A stretch of 64,000 nt of DNA from assembly GCF_024171405.1 (NCBI RefSeq), contig NZ_JALJZT010000002.1, forward strand, positions 558,001-622,000, given 5' to 3'. The stretch comes from Qipengyuania citrea. GTDB taxonomy: Bacteria; Pseudomonadota; Alphaproteobacteria; Sphingomonadales; Sphingomonadaceae. The position numbers and the translations under genes were made by a program. Positions 8,015 through 16,541 of this stretch are shown here, one piece after another. The first letter of the stretch is position 1, and every line of letters begins with the position of its first letter. Under the pieces are notes generated by a model. The model was given only the letters and a program-made list of their open reading frames with translations. It did not search any database and had not been told where the DNA came from.

Positions 8015-10030
8015 CTAAAAGCCCATTTTTACGCCGGCCCAGACCGTGCGCGGGACGCCGAAGTCGATCGAGCCGCCCTGATTGCGGGTGACGATGGTCT
8101 CGTCGGTGAGGTTTTCGCCGCGCAGGACCAGCGCGATAGTGTCGGTCAGCGGCACCTGGGCGAAAGCATCGAGCGTCGTCGCCGCAGGCAGGAGGTCGGT
8201 TTCCAGATCGTCCTCGAATTGCGCGCCGACATGGCGCAGCGTGGTCGACAGCAGCCAGTTTTCCGCCGGGCGCCAGGCCAGCGTCGCGCCGCCGACGAAG
8301 CGCGGGGTCTGCGAGGGGCGATTGCCATCGAGCGCCGCGGCGAAGCCCGAACCTTGCGCTTCGGCATCGGTCCATGCCGCCGAGGCATCGAACGACACCT
8401 CGCCCAGGGTCGCGGCTATAGACGCCTCGATCCCGCGCGCATGCACCGCATCGATGTTGCGGCGCTGGCGCAGGTTCGTATCGAGCGTGACATTGGCGAC
8501 CGCATTCTTCACGCGGTTGTCGAAGGCTGTCAGCGACAGGCCCACACCCGGCACCGGGGTCACGTCCACGCCCAGTTCGAAGCCTTCGAGCCGTTCGTTC
8601 TCGAGCGCCGCATTGGCCTGGGTCACCACGGGGAAAACCACGAAGGGCCGGTAGAGCTCGTTCAGTGTCGGCAGGCGCAGGCCCGAATAGGCTGCGGCGC
8701 GCAGCGCTACGCCCTCGCTCGCCCGGTAAACCAGACCGCCGCGGAAGGAAGCGTCCCACCCGGCCCGGTCGGCATAGGTCGTCGTCGATACCAGCGCTCC
8801 GGCGCCGTCGTTCTCGCGGTAGAAGCCATCGCGGATGGTCCAGCGGTCGAGCCGTGCCCCCGCGGTCAGCACCAGCGCGCCCAGCGTCCAGTCATCCTCG
8901 GCAAACACGCCGAGATCGGTATTGGTCCCGCCCGCATTGCGGCGCGCGGTGACCGCACCCGAAAAGGCGCTGATCGCGGTTTCGAACAATTCGCCCTCCG
9001 CGCGACGGTAATCGACGCCCAGCCGCAGGACATGCGCCCCGCCCACCGGCGGCCGGATCTCGAACTTCCCGCCCAGCCCCGTCGCCGGCGTGTTGCGCTG
9101 GTCGAGCACGGGCACGAAGCGGGTCGAGCTGACCACGATGTTGGTGAAGTTGCGCGCCTGGACATAGCCGATGGCATCGAATTCCCACGCACCGCGCCCG
9201 ACCATGCGCAGGCTGGCGTCCTGCCCCTCGATGCTGCTGTCCGCACCGTCGAACCGCAGCGTGCGTTCATCGCGATAGGCCAGCCCGCGAACCTGCAGTT
9301 CGACATCCTGCGTCAGGGGTGCGACCCCGCGGATCTGCGCGGACCAGCCGTCGAATGCGGCGCGCGCGCTGAGCGGGGCGCGATCGGCTTCGGGCGTGGT
9401 GAAGAAGCCCTTGCCGCGGTCCCAGCGGCCCGAGGCAACCACGAAGCCGCTCCCCAGACTGGCGCCCGCGCTGCCCGACAGTTCGGTTTCGCCGCGGTCG
9501 TTGACGAGCGCCTGTCCAGCGAAGCCATCCAGCGCGTCGATCCTGGCGCTTTCCAGCTCGATAGTACCCGCGAGCGCGCCTGCGCCGAACGGCCCCGATC
9601 CACCGCCCCGGGTAACGCGGATCTGCGCAAGCCGCTCGGGCGCGATCGCGCTGAACGGGATATAGCCGAAGAAGGGATCGCTCATCGGCACGCCGTCGAG
9701 CAGCACCAGCGCGCGGCTGGTGGCATTTCCCCCCAGCGCGCGCAGCGTCGCCCCTTGCGCCGAGGCATTGGCCGAACGGCTGTCCGACCGGCGGAATTGC
9801 TGGAACCCGGCGACCGTGGACAGCGCATCCTCGATCCGGCCCGAAGGAACCGCAACCAGCTGGTCGCGGTCGATCACCTGCGTATCGTAAGCGGGCGCAG
9901 CGGGAGTCGTATCGAGACCCGCACCGGTGACGACGATCACCTCGTCCCCATCTGCGTCTTGCGCGGCCGCGGGTTCGACAAGGGCCAGCGCGAGGGCTGT
10001 ACCGGACATCAGATATCTCAGAATAGGCAT
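8015..10030 (-). CDS. TonB-dependent outer-membrane receptor
   Basis: A 671-residue receptor with a signal peptide (ALALALVEPAAAQDADG), a TonB-box-like segment (DEVIVVTGAGL, residues about 29-39), a plug domain (SGRIEDALSTVAGFQQFRRS; LVLLDGVPMSDPF; IRVTRGGGSGPFGAGALAG) and a beta barrel ending in Phe (VWAGVKMGF). The barrel has the usual family pieces such as GLRLPTLNELYRPF and LRGENLTDETI. The plug and barrel look like the BtuB/FepA subgroup, but the substrate is not predictable. Only about 50 bp separate it from the divergent acs region, so no riboswitch fits upstream. No transporter genes are adjacent. Confidence 0.93.
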   Translation of the reverse strand: MPILRYLMSGTALALALVEPAAAQDADGDEVIVVTGAGLDTTPAAPAYDTQVIDRDQLVAVPSGRIEDALSTVAGFQQFRRSDSRSANASAQGATLRALGGNATSRALVLLDGVPMSDPFFGYIPFSAIAPERLAQIRVTRGGGSGPFGAGALAGTIELESARIDALDGFAGQALVNDRGETELSGSAGASLGSGFVVASGRWDRGKGFFTTPEADRAPLSARAAFDGWSAQIRGVAPLTQDVELQVRGLAYRDERTLRFDGADSSIEGQDASLRMVGRGAWEFDAIGYVQARNFTNIVVSSTRFVPVLDQRNTPATGLGGKFEIRPPVGGAHVLRLGVDYRRAEGELFETAISAFSGAVTARRNAGGTNTDLGVFAEDDWTLGALVLTAGARLDRWTIRDGFYRENDGAGALVSTTTYADRAGWDASFRGGLVYRASEGVALRAAAYSGLRLPTLNELYRPFVVFPVVTQANAALENERLEGFELGVDVTPVPGVGLSLTAFDNRVKNAVANVTLDTNLRQRRNIDAVHARGIEASIAATLGEVSFDASAAWTDAEAQGSGFAAALDGNRPSQTPRFVGGATLAWRPAENWLLSTTLRHVGAQFEDDLETDLLPAATTLDAFAQVPLTDTIALVLRGENLTDETIVTRNQGGSIDFGVPRTVWAGVKMGF

Positions 10031-10135
10031 CGCCGCGTGCCCTAACCGGTGATCCGCGTGAAGGCGAGAGCAAGCTAACCGTTGCAGCCGCGCGGCGATT
10101 GCCTAGAGATGGTCTTGGAAGAGGAGACAATCGGG

Positions 10136-12085
10136 ATGACCGACGCAGATGCGCGTTCGCAATGGGTAAAACGGCCCGCGGCAGCGACCGAAGGGACCAA
10201 TTGCCCGCTCGAGGAATACCAGGCGCTCTACGCCCGCAGCATCGAGGACAGCGATGCCTTCTGGGCCGGGCAGGCCCAGCGGCTCGACTGGATCACGCCG
10301 CCCAGGACAGTGGCCAACTGGTCCTATGATCCGGTGTCGATCAAATGGTTCGAGGATGGCGCGCTCAACATCTGCCACAACGCTGTCGACCGCCATGTCG
10401 CGGCCGGCCATGGCGAGCGGCTGGCGCTGATCTTCGAGCCCGACGATCCCGCAGGCGAGGTCCGCCGGATCACCTATGCCGAACTGCAGGCCGAAGTCAT
10501 CCGTATGGCCAATACGCTCAAGGCGATGGGCGTCGCCAAAGGCGACCGGGTGACGATCTATATGCCGATGGTGCCCGAAGGCGCCTTTGCCATGCTGGCC
10601 TGCGCGCGGATCGGTGCAATCCATTCGGTGATTTTCGGCGGCTTCAGCCCCGAGGCGATCGCCGGCCGGGTCGAGGATTGCGAGAGCGACTGGATCGTCA
10701 CCGCCGATGAAGGTCTGCGCGGCGGCAAGCGGATCCCGCTGAAAGCCAATGTCGATGCCGCGTTGGACAAGGTCCCCGCCAAGGCGGTGCTGGTCGTGCG
10801 CCACACCGGCGGCGACGTGTCGATGACCCCGGGCCGCGACCATTGGTATCACGAGCTTTCGGCGGATGTGGCGAGCGATTGCCCGTGCGAACCGATGAAT
10901 GCCGAGGACCCGCTGTTCATCCTTTACACTTCGGGTTCGACCGGCAGCCCCAAGGGCGTGTTGCACACCACGGGCGGCTATGCGGTGTGGACCGAGACGA
11001 CCTTCCGCTATGTCTTCGACTACCGCGAGGGCGAGGTCTTCTGGTGCACGGCCGATATCGGCTGGGTCACCGGGCACAGCTATATCGTCTATGGCCCGCT
11101 GTTGAACGGGGCCACCGCGCTGATGTTCGAGGGCGTGCCCAATTATCCCGATCACGACCGGTTCTGGGCGGTCTGCGAGAAGCACAAGGTCAATATCTTC
11201 TACACCGCGCCCACCGCGATCCGCGCACTCATGCGCGAGGGCGAGAGCCATGTGGTGAAACACGATCTGTCCGCACTGCGCCTGCTGGGCAGCGTCGGCG
11301 AACCGATCAATCCGGAGGCCTGGCGCTGGTATCACGACACCGTCGGCAAGGGTGAGTTACCGGTCATCGATACCTGGTGGCAGACCGAAACGGGGGGCGT
11401 GATGATCACCACCCTGCCCGGCGCGCATGATATGAAGCCGGGCAGCGCGGGCCGGCCGTTCTTCGGCGTTTGTCCGCAGCTGGTCGACAATGAGGGCGAG
11501 GTGCTCGACGGCGCGGCCTCGGGCAATCTGTGCATCACTCGCAGCTGGCCCGGCCAGGCGCGCACGGTCTATGGCGATCACGCGCGCTTCGTGCAGACCT
11601 ATTTCAGCACCTATTCGGGCAAGTATTTCACCGGCGACGGCTGCCGCCGCGACCGCGACGGCTATTACTGGATTACCGGCCGCGTCGACGACGTGATCAA
11701 CGTGTCGGGCCACCGTATGGGTACGGCCGAGGTCGAAAGCGCGCTGGTGCTGCACCCGCGGGTGTCCGAAGCCGCAGTGGTCGGCTTCCCGCACGATATC
11801 AAGGGTCAGGGCATCTATTGCTACGTCACGCTCAATGCGGGCGAGGTTGCGGATGATGATTTGACCGGAGCGCTGCGCGCGCATGTGCGGCAGGAGATCG
11901 GCCCGATCGCCACACCCGATCACCTGCATTTCACCCCCGCGCTGCCGAAGACACGCAGCGGCAAGATCATGCGGCGTATCCTGCGCAAGATCGCGGAAAA
12001 CGAATTCACTGCGCTGGGCGACACATCGACGCTTGCCGATCCGAGCGTCGTCGATGCGTTGATCGAGGGGCGCAAGAACCGCTAG
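10136..12085 (+). CDS. acs: Acetyl-CoA synthetase
   Basis: Activates acetate to acetyl-CoA through acetyl-AMP. The 649-residue length is typical. Visible motifs are the AMP-binding P-loop [11 protein letters not shown] (about residue 263), [29 protein letters not shown] with the hinge Asp, and the C-terminal acylatable lysine in [13 protein letters not shown] (about residue 609), a known acetylation site in this family. The start is the ATG after GAGGAGACA; an upstream TTG in frame is less likely. No protein acetylase or deacetylase lies next to it. Confidence 0.96.
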   Translation: MTDADARSQWVKRPAAATEGTNCPLEEYQALYARSIEDSDAFWAGQAQRLDWITPPRTVANWSYDPVSIKWFEDGALNICHNAVDRHVAAGHGERLALIFEPDDPAGEVRRITYAELQAEVIRMANTLKAMGVAKGDRVTIYMPMVPEGAFAMLACARIGAIHSVIFGGFSPEAIAGRVEDCESDWIVTADEGLRGGKRIPLKANVDAALDKVPAKAVLVVRHTGGDVSMTPGRDHWYHELSADVASDCPCEPMNAEDPLFILYTSGSTGSPKGVLHTTGGYAVWTETTFRYVFDYREGEVFWCTADIGWVTGHSYIVYGPLLNGATALMFEGVPNYPDHDRFWAVCEKHKVNIFYTAPTAIRALMREGESHVVKHDLSALRLLGSVGEPINPEAWRWYHDTVGKGELPVIDTWWQTETGGVMITTLPGAHDMKPGSAGRPFFGVCPQLVDNEGEVLDGAASGNLCITRSWPGQARTVYGDHARFVQTYFSTYSGKYFTGDGCRRDRDGYYWITGRVDDVINVSGHRMGTAEVESALVLHPRVSEAAVVGFPHDIKGQGIYCYVTLNAGEVADDDLTGALRAHVRQEIGPIATPDHLHFTPALPKTRSGKIMRRILRKIAENEFTALGDTSTLADPSVVDALIEGRKNR

Positions 12086-12192
12086 GTCTGCCGCCAGCCA
12101 ATCGAGCGATATGCGGGAAACGCCCGTATTATCGTTATCGGGTGATTAACCGGGCTTCTGCATAAGCCTCATATGAATGTGGACCGTGCGCA

Positions 12193-13392
12193 ATGTGGGT
12201 GGTGAAACAAATCGCCACGCGGTCGCGTGGATCCGATTGGCGTGGCTATTTCCTGATCGCCTGCGTCATTATCCTCGCGCTGCTGCTTGCCGGCACCAGC
12301 TGGAGCGCGTGGCAATCCTCGATCGAGCGCGCGGCGGCCGAGGCCCGTCAGGATTACACGCTCGAAGTCCTGCTCGAAACCGATCAATTGCGCACTGCCG
12401 CACTGCAGCAGATCCGCGGCGGGCGCGGATATCTGCTCACCGGCAAGCGCATCTTCCTGACCCCCCATACCGAGGGCAAGCGTAGTGCCAGCGCCGCCTA
12501 TGACCGGCTGTCGGGGCTGCTGGCGGACAATGGCGGCCAGGCCCCCCGTATCAGGGCGCTGAAGACCGATCTCGCCCATCTAGACACCGTCATCGGATCG
12601 ATGATCGCCAGCGCCGCCGACGGACGCCAGGCCGATGCGCTGCGGACCATGCGCAGCGGCAGCGACCGCGACGCCATCGAAGCGATCATACGCACGCTCG
12701 ACGAGATCGAGGGCACCGAGCGCGCCGCACTCGCCACGCGCACGGCGATTGCGCAGAGCCGGGCAATCGCCAACGAACGCTACCAATATATGCTCGCGGG
12801 TATCGGCCTGTTGCTGCTGTGGCTGTCGATCCTCGCGACCGTCTATGTCCGCAAGGCGCTGGCGCGCGAACATGCGGTGCGGCGCGAGCTCGAACAGTTC
12901 GCGCTGACCGATCCGCTGACCGGGCTGCCCAACCGGCGTGCTTTCATGAAAGCGCTGACCCGATCGATGGCCCGGGCCGAATTGGACCGCGACCGCAAGC
13001 TCAGCCTCGCCATTTTCGACATCGACCACTTCAAGCGGGTCAACGATCTGTTCGGCCATCCGGCGGGCGATGCAGTGATCAAGGAAGTCGGTGCTCGCGC
13101 ATCCAAGGCGCTGCGCGAGCGCGATCTGGTCGGGCGGATCGGCGGCGAGGAATTTGCCGTGCTGCTCCCCCGCGCCGACATTGAAACCGCACGGTTCGCC
13201 TGCGAACGCCTGCGCGAAGCGATCGCCGGGGCGCCCATCGTCCATGGCGATGCGATCATCCCCGTCACCGCCAGCATCGGGATTGCCGAGTTTCAACCGG
13301 GCGAAGATAGCGACAATCTGATGATCTGCGCCGACGCCGCGCTTTATGAAGCGAAGACCGGCGGGCGCAACCAGGTCCGGCTCGCCGCCTGA
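12193..13392 (+). CDS. Membrane diguanylate cyclase with CHASE3-like sensor domain
   Basis: Makes cyclic di-GMP. The 399-residue protein has a TM helix (about 19-37), a helical periplasmic domain resembling CHASE3 (residues about 40-195, containing TAALQQIRGGRGYLLTGK), a second TM (about 199-219) and a GGDEF domain starting at FALTDPLTGLPNRRAF. The active site is GGEEF (317-321), a functional variant of GGDEF. The product-inhibition I-site RERD (308-311) sits exactly five residues before it, so feedback control is expected. Its signal is unknown. A GGDEF-EAL protein lies 7 kb away. Confidence 0.92.
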   Translation: MWVVKQIATRSRGSDWRGYFLIACVIILALLLAGTSWSAWQSSIERAAAEARQDYTLEVLLETDQLRTAALQQIRGGRGYLLTGKRIFLTPHTEGKRSASAAYDRLSGLLADNGGQAPRIRALKTDLAHLDTVIGSMIASAADGRQADALRTMRSGSDRDAIEAIIRTLDEIEGTERAALATRTAIAQSRAIANERYQYMLAGIGLLLLWLSILATVYVRKALAREHAVRRELEQFALTDPLTGLPNRRAFMKALTRSMARAELDRDRKLSLAIFDIDHFKRVNDLFGHPAGDAVIKEVGARASKALRERDLVGRIGGEEFAVLLPRADIETARFACERLREAIAGAPIVHGDAIIPVTASIGIAEFQPGEDSDNLMICADAALYEAKTGGRNQVRLAA

Positions 13393-13431
13393 AGGTTGCA
13401 CATTCCGGCATCGCCGGATTAGGTGGGACAC

Positions 13432-13905
13432 ATGGCAACACCGCGTATCCTGTTCGTCTGCCTCGGCAATATCTGCCGCTCCCCGCTCGCCGAAGCGGCC
13501 TTTCGCGAGGCGGCGCGCGAAGCCGGGCTCGAGGTCGAGGTCGATAGCGCCGGAACCGCCGATTACCATGTCGGCGAGCCACCCGACCCGCGCAGCATTG
13601 CCGAAGCGCAGCGGCGCGGCATCGATATCACCGGCTATCGCGGGCGGCAGCTACACGCGCAGGATTTCCATGCGTTCGATCATATCCTCGGCATGGACCG
13701 GTCGAACATGGCCAATATCGCGCAAGTCGATCCGGGTGACGGCAAGGCCAGGGTCGCGATGCTGCTGGATATCGTGCCGGGGCAGGAGGGCCGCGAAGTG
13801 GCCGATCCGTGGTATGGCGAAGCCGACGGGTTCAGTGCGACCTGGGCCGAAGTGGATGCCGGTGCCCGCGCGCTGCTTGCGGTACTGTTCGACCACACAT
13901 CCTGA
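13432..13905 (+). CDS. Low-molecular-weight protein-tyrosine phosphatase
   Basis: A 157-residue cytoplasmic phosphatase. The N-terminal P-loop is FVCLGNICRSPLAEAAF with nucleophile Cys10 and Arg16 (C-X5-R), and the general-acid loop is VADPWYG with Asp126. It is in the Wzb/LMW-PTP group, but no exopolysaccharide tyrosine kinase or export gene is adjacent, so the substrate is unknown. The start is the ATG at 13432, with AGGTGGG just upstream acting as ribosome site; a GTG 9 nt earlier lies inside that site. The gene is convergent with recG. Confidence 0.93.
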   Translation: MATPRILFVCLGNICRSPLAEAAFREAAREAGLEVEVDSAGTADYHVGEPPDPRSIAEAQRRGIDITGYRGRQLHAQDFHAFDHILGMDRSNMANIAQVDPGDGKARVAMLLDIVPGQEGREVADPWYGEADGFSATWAEVDAGARALLAVLFDHTS

Positions 13906-13932
13906 CCCCGCGGCAGTGCACGCGCGCAGCCA

Positions 13933-15996
13933 CTAGCCGCCGCGCAGCGTCTTCACCCCGAAATCGCGCTCGAACAGATAGAGCAGCACGCGCGCCGCTT
14001 CGCCGCGCTTGCCTTCGAGACCGCCGTCGCGCTCGATCAACAACCGCGCATCGTCATGCGCCTTGGGCAGCAAGGCAGTGATCTGCTCCAGCGTGGCAAC
14101 GTTGAACGCGCTGTCGCCCGATTGCCGCGTGCCGAGCAGTTCGCCGCCACCGCGAAGGCGCAGATCCTCCTCGGCCAGCAGGAAGCCATCCTGCGTCTGG
14201 CGCATCAGCTTGAGCCGTTCCTGCGCGGTTTCCGACAGCGTTTCGCCATGCAGCAGCACGCAAAAGGACTTCTCGCTACCGCGGCCCACGCGCCCGCGCA
14301 GCTGGTGCAACTGGGCCAGCCCGAACCGCTCGGCCTGTTCGATCACCATCAGCGTGGCATTGGGGACATCCACCCCGACCTCGATCACGGTGGTCGCGAC
14401 CAGCAGCTTGGCATCGCCGCGCGCAAAGCGTTCCATCGCGGCGTCTTTGAGTTCGGGGGCAAGCTGGCCGTGGACCATCACCACATCCTCGCCGAACCGC
14501 TCCTTCAGCATGGCATAGCGCGCTTCGGCGGCAGCGATATCCTCGGGCCCGTCCATCTCGCGAACCATCGGGCAGACCCAATAGGCCTGCCGCCCCCCGG
14601 CGATCTGCGCGGCCAGCCGCTCGACCAGCGCGGGCAATTTGTCCTGCCCCATCACCACCGTGTCGATCGCCTGCCGGCCGGGGGGCAATTCGTCGAGCTG
14701 GCTGACGTCGAGCTCGCCATATTGCGCCAGCGTCAGCGTGCGCGGGATCGGGGTTGCGGTCATGGCAAGCACATGCGGCGCGCGCTTGCCCTTGCTGGCG
14801 AGCATCAACCGCTGGCCGACCCCGAAGCGGTGCTGCTCGTCGATCACCACCATCGCCAGATTGCGATAGGCGACCTTGTCCTGGAAAATCGCATGGGTCC
14901 CGACCACCAGGTCGATACTGCCATCGAGCAGCCCCATCAGCGTCGCTTCGCGCGCGCGGCCCTTGTCGCGCCCCATCAGCAGCGCCACGCGCGCGCCGGT
15001 GGGTTCGGCCATGCGGCGCAGGCTTTCGTAATGCTGGCGCGCAAGGATCTCGGTGGGCGCGAGTAAGGCAGCCTGTGCCCCCGCCTCGACCGCGATCAGC
15101 ATCGCTTCGAGCGCGACGACGGTCTTGCCCGCCCCGACATCGCCCTGCAGCAGCCGCAGCATCGGCGCTTCCTGCGCCAGGTCGCCTTCGATCTCGGCAA
15201 TCGAGCGCTTCTGCGCGCCGGTCAACGGGAACGGCAGGTCGAGCTTGGCGCGATAGCTGCCATCGCCCTGCAATTGCTGGCCCTTGCGCTTGCGATTGTC
15301 CGCGCGGACCAGCATCAGCGCGAGGCTGTTGGCAAGCAATTCGTCATAGGCCAGCCGGTCGCGCGCCGTTGCATTCTCGCCCTTGTGCGCCAGCACCAGC
15401 GCATCGCGCCAGCTGGGCCAGCCTTCCTGGTCCACTTGCGACCGCTCGATCCACTCGGGCAATTCGGGGGACCGCGCGAGCGCCTGATCGACCAGCCCCG
15501 CGAGCTTGGGCTGCGTCAGCCCTTCGGACAGGCGATAGACCGGCTCGCACAGCCGCTGGAGCGTCTCGCCGCCCTCTTCGACCACATGGTCGGGGTGGAC
15601 GATCTGGAGCATGTCGCCAAAGCGTTCGAGCTTGCCCGCCACCCAGCGCGTCTCGCCCTCGGGAAGCTGCTTCCTCGCGGTGTAGGAAGCGCGGCCGAAA
15701 TAGGTCAGCGCAATCACATTGCCGAGCGCATCCTGCGCCAGCACGCGATAGGGCGCGCGCGGCGACCGGCCGCCGCGATGCTCGGTCACGGTCAGCTTGA
15801 CGACGATCTGCTCGCCCTCGCCCGCCTCGTCCACATTCTCGACCGCGCGGCGCGTCACGAAGCGTTCTGGAAGATGGTAATCGAGGTCGCGCACCCGCGT
15901 CAGGCCAAGCTTGTCGAGCGGTTTCTTCAGCTTGGGGCCCACGCCGTCGAGCGTCTCGCTTTCGGCGAACAGAGGGTTGAGGATATCGGGGCGCAT
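13933..15996 (-). CDS. recG: ATP-dependent DNA helicase RecG
   Basis: Remodels stalled replication forks and branched recombination intermediates. The 687-residue protein has the N-terminal wedge/OB region (residues about 10-190, opening DGVGPKLKKPLDKLGL). Its SF2 motor has Walker A LLQGDVGAGKTVVAL (about residue 284), the DEQH box VVIDEQHRFGVGQR (about 385), the TATPIPRTL motif III and the RecG/Mfd-type HQLRGRVGRG motif. It is divergent from sdhE and mfd, an arrangement common in related alphaproteobacteria. Mfd shares the same motor type. Confidence 0.97.
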   Translation of the reverse strand: MRPDILNPLFAESETLDGVGPKLKKPLDKLGLTRVRDLDYHLPERFVTRRAVENVDEAGEGEQIVVKLTVTEHRGGRSPRAPYRVLAQDALGNVIALTYFGRASYTARKQLPEGETRWVAGKLERFGDMLQIVHPDHVVEEGGETLQRLCEPVYRLSEGLTQPKLAGLVDQALARSPELPEWIERSQVDQEGWPSWRDALVLAHKGENATARDRLAYDELLANSLALMLVRADNRKRKGQQLQGDGSYRAKLDLPFPLTGAQKRSIAEIEGDLAQEAPMLRLLQGDVGAGKTVVALEAMLIAVEAGAQAALLAPTEILARQHYESLRRMAEPTGARVALLMGRDKGRAREATLMGLLDGSIDLVVGTHAIFQDKVAYRNLAMVVIDEQHRFGVGQRLMLASKGKRAPHVLAMTATPIPRTLTLAQYGELDVSQLDELPPGRQAIDTVVMGQDKLPALVERLAAQIAGGRQAYWVCPMVREMDGPEDIAAAEARYAMLKERFGEDVVMVHGQLAPELKDAAMERFARGDAKLLVATTVIEVGVDVPNATLMVIEQAERFGLAQLHQLRGRVGRGSEKSFCVLLHGETLSETAQERLKLMRQTQDGFLLAEEDLRLRGGGELLGTRQSGDSAFNVATLEQITALLPKAHDDARLLIERDGGLEGKRGEAARVLLYLFERDFGVKTLRGG

Positions 15997-16026
15997 CGCC
16001 GCTTCCTAGCCCAAGGCAAAACGGCC

Positions 16027-16116
16027 CGTCACCCCCGTGTGGGCGGGCCCCCCGATAAGCTGTCGATATCGCTCGGGCCTGATGTTCGCTGGATCCCTGC
16101 CTACGCAGGGATGACG
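16027..16116. repeat. Inverted pair of REP-like palindromic repeats (REPIN-type element)
   Basis: Two related 27-28 bp units face each other: CGTCACCCCCGTGTGGGCGG and onward at 16027-16054, and, on the minus strand, CGTCATCCCTGCGTAGGCAG and onward at 16116-16090. They agree at most positions (CGTCA-CCC--G-GT-GGC-GG), each contains its own small palindrome, and they are separated by about 35 bp. This is the layout of a REPIN, usually dispersed by a RAYT transposase. No RAYT gene is in the window, and no further copy was noticed. Confidence 0.6.
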
Positions 16117-16146
16117 AGGCGAAAGTTTGGCGCTAGTGGACCCACC

Positions 16147-16425
16147 ATGGTCCAAGCCCTGACATTTGAAGGCCGCAAGCAACGCGCCAAGTTTCGTGCC
16201 TGGCATCGCGGCACGCGCGAAGCCGATTACATGATCGGCGGCTTCTTCGATCGCTATCACGACAGCTGGGACGAGGGGGAACTCGCCTGGTTCGAGGCAC
16301 TGCTCGAACAGGACGATGTCGATGTCATGGCATGGGCGCTCAAGACCCAGCCCACCCCGCCGTCCTTCCAGGGGCCGTTGATGGCGGCGATGCAGGAACT
16401 CGACTACGTCGATATTCCGCGTTGA
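16147..16425 (+). CDS. sdhE: FAD assembly factor SdhE / succinate dehydrogenase assembly factor 2 family
   Basis: A 92-residue protein promoting covalent FAD attachment to succinate dehydrogenase subunit A. The family RGxxE motif is seen as HRGTREADYMIGGF (about residues 20-33), followed by the acidic WDEGELAWFEALLEQDD region. Length fits the family. It sits between recG and mfd, a conserved position in alphaproteobacteria, although the function is unrelated to DNA repair. A REP pair lies directly upstream, and no clear ribosome site is visible before the ATG. Confidence 0.9.
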   Translation: MVQALTFEGRKQRAKFRAWHRGTREADYMIGGFFDRYHDSWDEGELAWFEALLEQDDVDVMAWALKTQPTPPSFQGPLMAAMQELDYVDIPR

Positions 16426-16468
16426 CGGGCTAGCCACAGCCCCTATCTCCCTATTCGCACATCGCGCA

Positions 16469-16492
16469 CCCCCTTCCCGTCCGGGCAGGGGG
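16469..16492 (+). terminator. Hairpin between sdhE and mfd, weak terminator candidate
   Basis: CCCCCT (16469-16474) pairs with AGGGGG (16487-16492), with an inner CCCG/CGGG extension. It is followed by CATTCTT rather than a clean T run, so it could slow or stop sdhE transcription before mfd, or simply be stable RNA structure. Confidence 0.35.
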
Positions 16493-16541
16493 CATTCTTG
16501 CGTGTGCGGAACGCGCGGCCCCTTCGAACGCTAGGAACACG

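Noticed and set aside
10031-10135. Cobalamin riboswitch before the TonB receptor
   Set aside because: Fewer than 105 bp separate it from acs, and no B12-box-like sequence is seen.
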